From Pseudomonas farsensis (GTDB lineage Bacteria; Pseudomonadota; Gammaproteobacteria; Pseudomonadales; Pseudomonadaceae), in assembly GCF_014268805.2 (NCBI RefSeq), contig NZ_JABWRF020000004.1, forward strand, positions 1 through 64,000: a stretch of DNA of 64,000 bases, written 5' to 3'. Both the position numbers and the translations under genes were made by a program. Position 1 is the first letter of the stretch, and each line of letters begins with the position of its first letter. Below are positions 16,464 through 24,514 of the stretch, piece by piece. Below the pieces are notes generated by a model. The model was not told the origin of the DNA, ran no database searches, and saw only the letters and a program-made list of their open reading frames with translations.

Positions 16464-17303
16464 ATGTCAACGCCAAAGATCCATGTCGATTCGCTCAACG
16501 TGCGCTTCGTCAACGGCAAGAAAGTGATGCACGCGGTGCGCGATGTGTCGTTCAGCCTGGGCCAGGAAAAACTCGCCATCGTCGGCGAGTCGGGCTCGGG
16601 CAAGTCCACCGTCGGGCGCAGCCTGCTCAAGCTGCACCCGGCCAGCGCGCAGATTACGGCCAAGGCCATGCAGTTCGGTGATGTCGACCTGCTCGGCGCC
16701 GGCGAACGGGCCATGCAGAAGATTCGCGGCCAGCGCATCTCGATGATCATGCAAGACCCTAAGTATTCGCTTAACCCGGTGGTAAAAGTGGGCGAGCAGA
16801 TCGCCGAGGCGTACCTGGCGCACCACAAGGCCAGCCGCAGCGAAGCCCGTGAGCGGGTGCTGCTGATGCTGGAAAAGGTCCATATCCGCGACCCCAAGCG
16901 GGTCTACAACCTGTATCCCCACGAGGTCAGCGGCGGCATGGGCCAGCGCATCATGATCGCCATGATGGTGATCACCAACCCTGAGGTGATCATTGCCGAT
17001 GAGCCTACGTCGGCACTGGATGTGTCAGTGCGCCAGCAGGTGCTCAGCGTGCTTGAAGAGTTGGTGGTCGAGCAGCAGATGGGGCTGATCTTCGTCAGCC
17101 ACGACCTGAACCTGGTGCGCAACTACTGCGACCGGGTGCTGGTGATGTATGCCGGGCGGGTGGTCGAGTCGCTGGCTGCCTGTGACCTGCAATACGCCGA
17201 ACACCCCTATACCCGTGGCCTGTTGGCCGCCTTGCCAAGCATGGACAACCGCCGCGCGCGCTTGCCGGTGCTGCAACGCGACCCCCTGTGGCTGACCTGC
17301 TGA
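16464..17303 (+). CDS. ABC transporter ATP-binding protein, DppD-like
   Basis: This 279-residue ATPase has Walker A GESGSGKST (41-49), Q-loop around IMQDP, signature VSGGMGQR and Walker B VIIADEPTSALD. It is about 40 residues shorter than typical DppD and ends soon after the oligopeptide-type C-terminal region (RGLLAALPSM), with no Cys-rich tail. It lies 10 bp upstream of the second ATPase, so they are co-translated. Confidence 0.92.
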   Translation: MSTPKIHVDSLNVRFVNGKKVMHAVRDVSFSLGQEKLAIVGESGSGKSTVGRSLLKLHPASAQITAKAMQFGDVDLLGAGERAMQKIRGQRISMIMQDPKYSLNPVVKVGEQIAEAYLAHHKASRSEARERVLLMLEKVHIRDPKRVYNLYPHEVSGGMGQRIMIAMMVITNPEVIIADEPTSALDVSVRQQVLSVLEELVVEQQMGLIFVSHDLNLVRNYCDRVLVMYAGRVVESLAACDLQYAEHPYTRGLLAALPSMDNRRARLPVLQRDPLWLTC

Positions 17304-17313
17304 GGTAACCGAG

Positions 17314-18090
17314 ATGTCCATGATCCAAGCACATGCATTGAACCTGAGCTTTGGCCTTGGCGCCGGGCTCAACCAGGTGTTGCACGACGTCAACCTGAGT
17401 GTCGAGGACGGCGAATCGTTCGGCCTGGTCGGCGAGTCCGGCTCGGGCAAGACCACGGTGCTGCGCTGCCTGGCCGGGCAGTATCGGCACTGGAGCGGGG
17501 CGCTGAGCATCGGCGGGGTGCCGTTGCAGCACAAGCTGCCCAAGGAGCACTTTCGCAAGGTGCAGATGGTGTTCCAGGACCCGTATGGCTCACTGCACCC
17601 ACGCCATACCATCGACACCGCGCTGCGCGAGCCATTGATCATCCATGGCCTGGACGAGCGCGATGACCGTATCAACGACATTCTGCTGAAGGTCGGGCTC
17701 AATGACAGCTTCCGCTACCGCTACCCGCACCAGTTGTCAGGCGGGCAGCGCCAGCGTGTGGCGATTGCCCGCGCACTGATTCTGCAGCCACGGGTGTTGT
17801 TGCTCGACGAGCCCACCTCGGCGCTGGATGTGTCGGTCCAGGCCGAGATCCTCAACCTGCTGGCTGACCTGCGCCAGCGCGAGAAACTCACCTACCTGAT
17901 GGTCACCCACGACTTGGGCGTGGTCAGCCACCTGTGTGACAAAGTGGCGGTGATGCAGCAGGGGCGCATTGTCGAGCGCCTGGACAGCCAGGCGCTGAGC
18001 CAGGACCTCGCCAGCCATGAATACACCCGCATGCTGGTGCAAGCTAGCCGTGACTTCAGCGCCGAGACGCCCATGGCCGCCCGCGCCTGA
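17314..18090 (+). CDS. ABC transporter ATP-binding protein, DppF-like
   Basis: This 258-residue ATPase has Walker A GESGSGKTT (40-48), VFQDPYGSLHPRH, signature LSGGQRQRVAI and Walker B VLLLDEPTSALDVS. It would form the heterodimeric motor with the DppD-like subunit for uptake of the ligand bound by the two family-5 proteins. Confidence 0.92.
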   Translation: MSMIQAHALNLSFGLGAGLNQVLHDVNLSVEDGESFGLVGESGSGKTTVLRCLAGQYRHWSGALSIGGVPLQHKLPKEHFRKVQMVFQDPYGSLHPRHTIDTALREPLIIHGLDERDDRINDILLKVGLNDSFRYRYPHQLSGGQRQRVAIARALILQPRVLLLDEPTSALDVSVQAEILNLLADLRQREKLTYLMVTHDLGVVSHLCDKVAVMQQGRIVERLDSQALSQDLASHEYTRMLVQASRDFSAETPMAARA

Positions 18091-18177
18091 CCCATCGCCG
18101 GTAAACCTGCCCCCACAACCGTTGCTATGGCATCAGTGGGCGCGGGCTTGGCCAACCCAGATCACCAAGGACCCCTC

Positions 18178-18546
18178 ATGCCCCACTGCACCATCGATTG
18201 CCCCACCACCCTGGCCCAGCGGGTAGGCGAACAAACGCTGCTGAGCACCGTGCACGACGCCATCGACGCCAGCGGTCTGTTCCAGCCCGGCGAAATCAAG
18301 GCCCGCCTGAATACCTTCAGCCATTACCGCTGCGGCGCCGGCCATGATGATTTTGTCCACATCGCCCTGCATGTGCTGGGCGGGCGCACCGAGCAGCAGT
18401 GCCGCAGCCTCGGCATGGCAGTAGTGGCGGCGCTGGTGGCGTTGCTGCCCGAGGTCAAGGCGCTGTCAGTGGATGTGCAGGAGATGCCCCGCGAAACCTT
18501 CGTCAACCGCCGTCAGTACCTTGAGCATCAAGGGCTGAGCGCCTGA
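18178..18546 (+). CDS. 5-carboxymethyl-2-hydroxymuconate isomerase-like tautomerase
   Basis: This 122-residue protein is of the CHMI (HpaF) branch of the tautomerase superfamily. After Met removal the N-terminal Pro (PHCTIDCP) would be the catalytic base. The family segments FSHYRCGAG, DDFVHIALHVLGGR and ETFVNRR are present. Known CHMIs act in homoprotocatechuate catabolism, yet no other gene of that pathway is near. Here it is between the importer ATPase and the GH28 enzyme, so it may isomerise a keto-deoxy or unsaturated sugar-acid intermediate. I used the ATG at 18178; the upstream in-frame reading has no support. Confidence 0.85.
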   Translation: MPHCTIDCPTTLAQRVGEQTLLSTVHDAIDASGLFQPGEIKARLNTFSHYRCGAGHDDFVHIALHVLGGRTEQQCRSLGMAVVAALVALLPEVKALSVDVQEMPRETFVNRRQYLEHQGLSA

Positions 18547-18587
18547 CGCCACGCATTGGTTCAAAACAACAACAAGGAAGACCCTGC

Positions 18588-20369
18588 ATGCGCAACCCGA
18601 CACTTCTCGCCACCCTGGCCATGACCTGCAGTATGCCGCTGTGGGCGGTACAAGCCCCGGTCAAGGTCCAGGTGCCAACTCTGGCCTACGATGATCAGCA
18701 GATCATCCTGGTGTGGGAAAAGCCCGCCAACCACGCCGATATCGTCGACTACCATGTGTACGCCAATGGCAAGTTGCTGGGCAGCAGCAACACCAACAAC
18801 GGCGAGGTCTCGCCGGCCAAGCCGTACATCGATCGCTTCTACCAGCAGGACGTGCACAACTTCCACCACCGCATCGCCATCCACAGCTACACCGCCCAAG
18901 GCCTGAAGCCCGACACCGAATACCGCTTCACCGTGCGTTCGGTGGACCGTAACGGCAAGGAGTCTGCACCAAGCGCGGCCGTGGCTCAGCGCACCACCCC
19001 GGTGCCGGCGCTGTTCGATGTGAAGCGCTACGGCGCCAAGGGCGATGGCAGCACCCTCGACACCGCCGCAATCCAAAGCGCCATCGATGCCTGCAGCGTG
19101 GGCTGCAAGGTGTTGCTGCCGGCCGGTACCTACAAAAGCGGGGCGCTGTACCTGAAGAGCAACATGACCCTGGAAATCGCCGAAGGCGCGACCTTGCTTG
19201 GGTCTGAACGGGCCGAGGACTACCCGCGCGACGGTTATATCCAGTACCCGTATTCCACCACCGTACGCCCGGCGTCGCTGATCAACGCCTTGCCCCGTGA
19301 CCCACGCAAGCACCAGGCGTTCGAGAATATCCGTATCGTCGGCAAGGGCACCATCGACGGCAACGGCTGGAAGCGCAACGCCGATGTGCGCGACGAGCGC
19401 GGCCAGCCACTGCCGTTCTACCTGCCCAGTGACAACACCCGCTATATGCACGATGGGGTGCTGGCCAAGGCGCAGGTCGAGCGGGCGGTGGCCGAAGGCA
19501 TGAACGTCAAGGACGCCTATGGGCAGATGCGCTCGTCGTTGATTACCCTGCGCGATGTGACCAACGTGTTCTACGGCGGCTTCACCGTGCTCAACCCGGC
19601 GTACCACGGCATCATGAACCTGGAAACGCGCAATGTGGTGCTGGCCAACACCACCCACAAGACCTACGACGCCAACAACGGTGACGGCATCGAGTTCGCC
19701 AACAGCCGGGGCGCGATGGTGTTCAACAACTTCTTCGATACCGGCGATGACTGCGTCAACTTTGCCGCCGGCACTGGCGCCGATGCGGTGCATCAGAAAG
19801 CCCAGGAAGATGCGTGGATCTTCAACAACTACTTCCGCAAGGGCCACGGCATGGTGGTTGCGGGCAGCCACACCGGGGCGTGGATTCAGAACATCCTGGC
19901 CGAGGACAATGTGTCGGATGGCACCGATGCCGGCCTGCGCATGAAAAGCACCAACTTCATGGGCGGCGGCGCACGGCATGTGACCTTCCGCGATTCGGCG
20001 ATCCGCAACACGGTCAAGCAGGCGTTCATCTTCACCCTGGACTACAACGACCCCAACGCCAAGCTCGATTACAAGCGCTCGACGGTGGCGGGGCAGTTCC
20101 GCGATATCAACGTCAGCGACGTCAGCGTGGAAAACGCAGGCACGGCGGCAATCGAGGTCAAGGGTGACAGCCAACAAAATGCCTTCCACCAGGGCCTGGT
20201 GTTCGAGCGGGTACGCTTCAGTGGGCCGGCGCCGGTGAAGATCGAGGGCTTGAAGGATTCACGCTTCGACAACCTGCGCTTCAGCGAAACTACCGGCGCC
20301 AATCCATGGCAGGTGAGCAATAGCCAGGGGTTGGCCTTCAGCGATGTAGAGCCTGCGCCCAAGCCCTGA
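18588..20369 (+). CDS. Exo-polygalacturonase (glycoside hydrolase family 28) with N-terminal FnIII-like domain
   Basis: This 593-residue enzyme has a signal peptide (about residues 1-20), an N-terminal fibronectin-III-like domain (about 30-135) and a GH28 right-handed beta-helix. The GH28 catalytic set is visible: NNGDG near 361, the two aspartates in TGDDC near 387-388, GHG near 419, and Arg451-Met-Lys453. Length and architecture match exo-poly-alpha-galacturonosidase PehX of soft-rot bacteria, which releases digalacturonate from non-reducing ends of pectate. It is last in the operon and provides substrates for the porin, importer and uronate dehydrogenase in this locus. Confidence 0.92.
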   Translation: MRNPTLLATLAMTCSMPLWAVQAPVKVQVPTLAYDDQQIILVWEKPANHADIVDYHVYANGKLLGSSNTNNGEVSPAKPYIDRFYQQDVHNFHHRIAIHSYTAQGLKPDTEYRFTVRSVDRNGKESAPSAAVAQRTTPVPALFDVKRYGAKGDGSTLDTAAIQSAIDACSVGCKVLLPAGTYKSGALYLKSNMTLEIAEGATLLGSERAEDYPRDGYIQYPYSTTVRPASLINALPRDPRKHQAFENIRIVGKGTIDGNGWKRNADVRDERGQPLPFYLPSDNTRYMHDGVLAKAQVERAVAEGMNVKDAYGQMRSSLITLRDVTNVFYGGFTVLNPAYHGIMNLETRNVVLANTTHKTYDANNGDGIEFANSRGAMVFNNFFDTGDDCVNFAAGTGADAVHQKAQEDAWIFNNYFRKGHGMVVAGSHTGAWIQNILAEDNVSDGTDAGLRMKSTNFMGGGARHVTFRDSAIRNTVKQAFIFTLDYNDPNAKLDYKRSTVAGQFRDINVSDVSVENAGTAAIEVKGDSQQNAFHQGLVFERVRFSGPAPVKIEGLKDSRFDNLRFSETTGANPWQVSNSQGLAFSDVEPAPKP

Positions 20370-20397
20370 GTGAAATGCGCCAGCCTGTTGTGGCCTC

Positions 20398-20492
20398 ATC
20401 GCAGGCTGTCGCCAGCTCCCACAGGGACCGTGCACAGCCGCGATATTGAGGCCTGGCTCAGATCACTGTGGGAGCTGGCGCCAGCCTGCGAT
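20398..20492. repeat. REP inverted repeat (GGGAGCTGGCGCCAGCC class)
   Basis: The 26-base arms 20398-20423 and 20467-20492 are complementary with one mismatch. The element lies between the convergent 3' ends of the GH28 gene and the first GntR gene, where a bidirectional terminator would be expected. Confidence 0.9.
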
Positions 20493-20526
20493 TGGGCTGC
20501 AGCGCAGCCCCATGGGCCGATCTGCC

Positions 20527-21270
20527 TTACTCCCCGTAGAACGCCTGCACCTGCTGCGCCTCGCGCAGGCGCATGCGGCTGTTGCTCAGGTGCAGGTACA
20601 TCGCGGCGCGTGCGGCATCTACCTGGCGGCTGGCGATGGCATCGAAGATCTGCTGATGCTCCACATTGATGCCCGCCAGGTAAGTGCTGCGGCTGCTTTG
20701 CCCGGTGTAGGCCGAGTTCATGCGGGTACGCGGGATCATCTTGGTGCCCAGGTGCTTCATGATGTCGATCAGGTACTGGTTGTCCGCCGCCTTGGCGATC
20801 TTCAGGTGGAACTGAAAATCGGCATTGGTGGTGCTGCCGGACTTCTCCGGCCCCTGCATCAACGCCTCCAGCGCCTGGGCGAGCTCTTCGAGCGCCTGCG
20901 GCGTCGCGCGCTCGGCGGCCATGCCGGCGGCCTGTACCTCAAGGCTCAGGCGAAACTCCAGCAAGTCGAGTACATCTGACAACAGGCCAATGGTGGCCGG
21001 GCCTACGTTGAAGCTTTCTGGCGCCGGCATATCGAGCACGAAGGTGCCGACACCATGGCGCGTCTCAACCAACCCGGCAGCCTGCATGCGCGACAGTGCC
21101 TCGCGCACCACCGAGCGGCTGACGCCTTCGGCCCGGATGATCGATGCTTCAGTGGGCAACTTGTCGCCGCGTTTGAGGGTGCCTTCACGCATGCGCTGGG
21201 CGAAGCGTTCTACCAACTGCTCGGCGAGGCGACGGGGCTTTTGCAGGGCGCTAGGGGTTTGATCCGGCAT
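20527..21270 (-). CDS. GntR family regulator, FadR subfamily
   Basis: This 247-residue regulator has an N-terminal winged helix (LPTEASIIRAEGVSRSVVREALSRM) abbreviated here, wing LVETRHGVGTFVL, and a C-terminal all-helical FCD ligand domain with metal-site-like residues (EFRLSLE, FHLKIA, EHQQIFDAI). FadR-type members with this pattern commonly respond to sugar acids. The ATG at 21270 was chosen by homology; readings further upstream run through the intergenic region. It is divergent from a second FadR-type gene and likely controls the galacturonate genes. Confidence 0.9.
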   Translation of the reverse strand: MPDQTPSALQKPRRLAEQLVERFAQRMREGTLKRGDKLPTEASIIRAEGVSRSVVREALSRMQAAGLVETRHGVGTFVLDMPAPESFNVGPATIGLLSDVLDLLEFRLSLEVQAAGMAAERATPQALEELAQALEALMQGPEKSGSTTNADFQFHLKIAKAADNQYLIDIMKHLGTKMIPRTRMNSAYTGQSSRSTYLAGINVEHQQIFDAIASRQVDAARAAMYLHLSNSRMRLREAQQVQAFYGE

Positions 21271-21367
21271 TGTTCTGCTCGAGTGTGAACAATGGCCAGT
21301 ATAATGGCTTTTTTGCGTAAAGCTGCGGGTATAATCGAGCATCTTCCTGTATCGATGGCCTTTTGCA

Positions 21368-22066
21368 ATGCCAGCAGCGACCCCCGATAGACGTCTTAAT
21401 CTCGCCCAGCAGCTTGTCCACGACCTGTCGCAGCAGATCCTTGCCGGCGAGCTGCCAGCGGGCACCAAGCTGCCCACCGAAGATGCCTTTTCCAAGGCGC
21501 GAGGGGTCAGCCGCACGGTGGTTCGCGAAGCCATGTCACGGCTGCAGGCAGAAGGGCTGGTGGAAACCCGGCGCGGTATCGGCACCTTTGTGGTCGACGC
21601 CATTCCGGCCGGCGATTTTCAGGCCGCCAGCCCCGGCAAAGGCAGCGCTTATAACGCCGTGGCCATCATCGAACTGCGCCTGTGCCTGGAAGTGGAAGCG
21701 GCGGCCATCGCTGCCCAGCGTGCTGGCGCCGAACAGTTGCAGGCCATGCGCGCCGCGCTCGATCAGGCCCACGACCCGCAGCAAGCGCCTTGCACCCGCA
21801 CCGACTTTGCGTTTCATCTGCAAATAGCCCAGTGCACGGGTAACAGCTTCTTCATCGACAGCATGACCCACCTGGGCAATACCCTGGTGGCGGCGGGTGA
21901 GCAGGCGGTGCCGGCGTTAGGTGATGCCATGCAGGTGCGCGAACGTGAGCAGGTATACAGCGCGATTGCCCGCAAGGACGCCGACGCTGCGCGCGCGGCG
22001 ATGCGCCTGCACCTGACCAATTGCCTGGGCCGTGCACGCGCGGTGGTAGAGGCCGGCAACAGCTGA
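21368..22066 (+). CDS. GntR family regulator, FadR subfamily (second)
   Basis: This 232-residue FadR-type regulator has HTH residues SRTVVREAMSRLQAEG and wing VETRRGIGTFVV, with a shortened FCD domain (ELRLCLEVEAA, FHLQIAQ). It is clearly related to the neighbour at 20527 and transcribed away from it. The 97-bp gap contains TATAAT at 21330-21335 as a possible -10 for this gene and an opposing TATACT for the other, so their promoters overlap. Two paralogous sensors may distinguish two inducers, such as galactarate and galacturonate. Confidence 0.9.
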   Translation: MPAATPDRRLNLAQQLVHDLSQQILAGELPAGTKLPTEDAFSKARGVSRTVVREAMSRLQAEGLVETRRGIGTFVVDAIPAGDFQAASPGKGSAYNAVAIIELRLCLEVEAAAIAAQRAGAEQLQAMRAALDQAHDPQQAPCTRTDFAFHLQIAQCTGNSFFIDSMTHLGNTLVAAGEQAVPALGDAMQVREREQVYSAIARKDADAARAAMRLHLTNCLGRARAVVEAGNS

Positions 22067-22169
22067 TTGCGCAGCCCGAAAACTTTTTTGCATCCAGTTG
22101 GGCTGCTGGCGGGTAGTGATAGTCAGGCGGTGTATTACCGCCTCACCCTAACTTGCCAGGAGTTTCGCG

Positions 22170-22703
22170 ATGACCCGCACATTCGCCCCATACCTGCTCG
22201 CTACCGGTTTGCTCGTTGCGCTCGCCCAGCAAAGCGCCCACGCCCAGGCCGCCGTGCCGGATGCGGTCAAAGTACCGGAAGGGCACAAGATCATGCTGGA
22301 AACCGTCGGGGTCGGTGAGATCACCTACGAATGCCGCGACAAGGCCAATATGCCCGGCCAGACCGAATGGGTCTTCGTCGGCCCCAAAGCCGTGCTCAAC
22401 GACCGCAGCGGCAAGGCCGTGGGCGATTACTTCGGCCCGCCTGCCACTTGGCAGGCCAAGGACGGCTCGAAGGTCACCGGCACGCAGCTGGCCGTAGCGC
22501 CTGCGGCCAAGGCCGACTTGCCGTACCAACTGGTCAAGGCCAACCCGGCCGAGGGCAAGGGCGCGATGCAGGGCGTAAGCTACATCCAGCGCCTGGCGAC
22601 CAAGGGCGGGGTAGCACCCGCGAGCGGCTGCACAGCGCAGAGCAAGGGGACGCAGCAGGTGGTCAAGTATCAGGCTGACTACGTGTTCTGGGCGGCCAAG
22701 TGA
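22170..22703 (+). CDS. DUF3455 domain-containing exported protein
   Basis: This 177-residue protein has a signal peptide (residues 1-25, ending SAHAQA) and a DUF3455 body, recognisable from VGEITYECR, the ADLPYQLVKA region and the C-terminal YQADYVFWAA. Function is unknown. It precedes an ECF sigma/anti-sigma pair by 99 bp; DUF3455 proteins are often found with such pairs and may belong to the regulon. The two cysteines (CR near 52 and SGCTA) could form a disulfide in the periplasm. Confidence 0.85.
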   Translation: MTRTFAPYLLATGLLVALAQQSAHAQAAVPDAVKVPEGHKIMLETVGVGEITYECRDKANMPGQTEWVFVGPKAVLNDRSGKAVGDYFGPPATWQAKDGSKVTGTQLAVAPAAKADLPYQLVKANPAEGKGAMQGVSYIQRLATKGGVAPASGCTAQSKGTQQVVKYQADYVFWAAK

Positions 22704-22802
22704 CGGCGTTGGCCACTGCGCGCTGATTAATCATCTACGCTCCTCGGCATGCCCCGGCGCAACCGCCGGGGCATCAGTTGCCGCCCAAGGAGTGTGCGCG
22801 TA

Positions 22803-23351
22803 TTGAACCTGCCGGCCCCCCCATTTGATTTCCAGGTATGCCTGGCTGCCTGCGCGCAGGGCGACCGGCGAGCGTTGCAGGCACTTTATGACCACGAGGG
22901 CGCGCGTCTGCTTGGCGTTGCACGGCGTATCGCCCGGGATCACGCCACCGCCGAAGACATTCTGCACGATGCGTTCATCCGCATCTGGACGGGCGCCGCC
23001 AGTTTTGACCCAGCGCGCGGTTCGGCACGAGGCTGGGTCTACAGCATCACCCGCCACCTGGCGCTGAACTTTGTACGCGACACCCGGCGTGAAACGCCAT
23101 TGGATGACCACGAGGTAACGGCTGTGGCCAGTCTTTTCGCAGGCTTTGACGAGCCTCAGTTGTGGACGGGCTCTGCGCGCATAAACCGCTGCGTCGAGCA
23201 ACTGCAACCGGCGCCCCAGCGCTGCATCCTGCATGCCTATGTCGATGGTTGCAGCCACGCTGAGATCGCCGGTTTGCTGGGCGCGCCGCTAGGTACGGTC
23301 AAAGCCTGGATCAAGCGTAGTCTGCAGGCCCTGCGCGAGTGCATGGCATGA
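22803..23351 (+). CDS. ECF RNA polymerase sigma factor
   Basis: This 182-residue group-4 sigma factor has region 2 (DHATAEDILHDAFIRIW, then RGWVYSITRHLALN) and region 4 helix-turn-helix (HAEIAGLLGAPLGTVKAWIKR). I propose the TTG at 22803 as start because AAGGAG lies 10 bases upstream at 22787-22792; in-frame GTG at 22794 is too close to it and the ATG at 22749 precedes it. Its stop overlaps the next start (ATGA). The next gene is its presumed membrane-bound anti-sigma factor. Confidence 0.9.
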   Translation: MNLPAPPFDFQVCLAACAQGDRRALQALYDHEGARLLGVARRIARDHATAEDILHDAFIRIWTGAASFDPARGSARGWVYSITRHLALNFVRDTRRETPLDDHEVTAVASLFAGFDEPQLWTGSARINRCVEQLQPAPQRCILHAYVDGCSHAEIAGLLGAPLGTVKAWIKRSLQALRECMA

Positions 23352-24049
23352 ACCAGGGTTCTGCAAGCAAAGACCCCGAAGCGTTGCAGACGCTTGCGGG
23401 CGAGTATGTGCTGGGCACCTTGGCGGCTGACGAGCAGGCCGAGGTAGTGCAACGCCTGGCCCACGACCCTGCGTTGCAGGCCGCTGTCGATGCCTGGGAG
23501 CAGCGTTTGTTGCCGCTTGCCGAGCATGCCGCGCCGCAGCCCCCCAGCCCGCGGCTGTGGAGCCGTATCGAGCGCAGCCTCGGCCATCAGCAGCAGGTGC
23601 CGCGCACGCCTTGGTGGCAGCGCCTGGCGCTGTGGCAGGGCGCAAGCGCCGCAGGGCTTGCTGCCAGCCTGCTGCTGGCGGGTTTGCTGCTCACCCAGCA
23701 AGCTCCGGCGCCGCGTTATCTGGTGGTGCTGGTGGCGCCTGGTGACAATGCCGCCGGCTGGGTCGTGCAAGCCAGTGATGCGCGCAACATCGAGCTGATT
23801 CCGCTGGGCCAGGACCAGGTGCCCGAAGGCATGGTGTTGCAGTTCTGGACCAAGGGCGAGCAGTGGCGGGCGCCGGTATCGCTGGGGTTGGTCAAACCTG
23901 CGCAGCAGTATCGGGTACCGCAGCAGGATTTGCCGCCCCTGGAGCCGAACCAGCTGTTCGAGCTCACCCTGGAGAAAGCAGGTGGCTCGCCAACTGGAAG
24001 GCCGACTGGGCCGGTGAAGTTTATTGGTCGGGCGTTGAAAGTGATTTGA
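23348..24049 (+). CDS. Anti-sigma factor (RskA type)
   Basis: This 233-residue protein has an N-terminal cytosolic anti-sigma part (LAGEYVLGTLAADEQAEV), one membrane helix near residues 98-116 (ASAAGLAASLLLAGLLL), and an RskA-like periplasmic C-terminal domain with VLVAPGDNAAGWVV and QFWTKGEQWRAP. No Zn-binding HxxxCxxC motif is seen, so it is not a ZAS-type factor. It would hold the upstream ECF sigma at the membrane until a periplasmic signal. The overlap with the sigma gene supports coupling. Confidence 0.87.
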   Translation: MNQGSASKDPEALQTLAGEYVLGTLAADEQAEVVQRLAHDPALQAAVDAWEQRLLPLAEHAAPQPPSPRLWSRIERSLGHQQQVPRTPWWQRLALWQGASAAGLAASLLLAGLLLTQQAPAPRYLVVLVAPGDNAAGWVVQASDARNIELIPLGQDQVPEGMVLQFWTKGEQWRAPVSLGLVKPAQQYRVPQQDLPPLEPNQLFELTLEKAGGSPTGRPTGPVKFIGRALKVI

Positions 24050-24156
24050 AGCGAGCGTTGCTTGCTTGACGGGGAACAGGCGCCACGCCAACATCGCCCG
24101 TTTGCGCCATTGCTGCTGCGATGGTTGTTCAACGCCGCCAATAAGTGAAAGGACTC

Positions 24157-24450
24157 ATGATCCCCGACAACCACCCCTGCATTGTGTTCGTACCCCCGCT
24201 CAGGGTTGTGCTCCAGCGCGCCGAACAGGAAAAGGGCGCACCGCTTGTGGAAGCGGAAGTGATCCAATTGTGCAACAAGGCCATGTGCATGACCGTGCCG
24301 TTTTCGGCCGGCGTGGAGATGGTCCACGAACTGGGTTACGTCGATGTCGTGCCCGAGGACTGCTGGAAAGACTGGCAGCGGCATCGCAGGCAGATCAACG
24401 GCGAGCCGGAACCGGGTTTGTGGACGTGGTTGCGTGGGCTATTCAAGTAA
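24157..24450 (+). CDS. Conserved small hypothetical protein
   Basis: This 97-residue soluble protein is unrecognised. It contains VVLQRAEQEKG, VIQLCNKAMCMTVP with two nearby cysteines, and a Trp-rich tail (WKDWQRHRRQ, WTWLRGLFK). A good ribosome site (AAAGGA) precedes the ATG at 24157. It lies about 107 bp after the anti-sigma gene and before a hairpin. No function is proposed. Confidence 0.65.
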   Translation: MIPDNHPCIVFVPPLRVVLQRAEQEKGAPLVEAEVIQLCNKAMCMTVPFSAGVEMVHELGYVDVVPEDCWKDWQRHRRQINGEPEPGLWTWLRGLFK

Positions 24451-24458
24451 GCCACCGC

Positions 24459-24489
24459 TTGTAGGAGCGGCACGCGGCCGCTCCTACAA
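24459..24489. terminator. Short REP-like hairpin, probable bidirectional terminator
   Basis: TTGTAGGAGCGGC (24459-24471) and GCCGCTCCTACAA (24477-24489) form a 13-bp stem with a 5-base loop, placed between convergent gene ends. Confidence 0.75.
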
Positions 24490-24514
24490 AGATCTGTGAA
24501 GTCCGAATACACCG

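Noticed and set aside
18178..18546. Part of a homoprotocatechuate (hpa) pathway
   Set aside because: No dioxygenase, decarboxylase or hydratase of that pathway is nearby; all neighbours are pectin genes.
18561..20189. 542-residue open frame antisense to the GH28 gene
   Set aside because: Low-complexity Val/His/Gly-rich shadow without domain signatures; the plus strand has all GH28 catalytic motifs.
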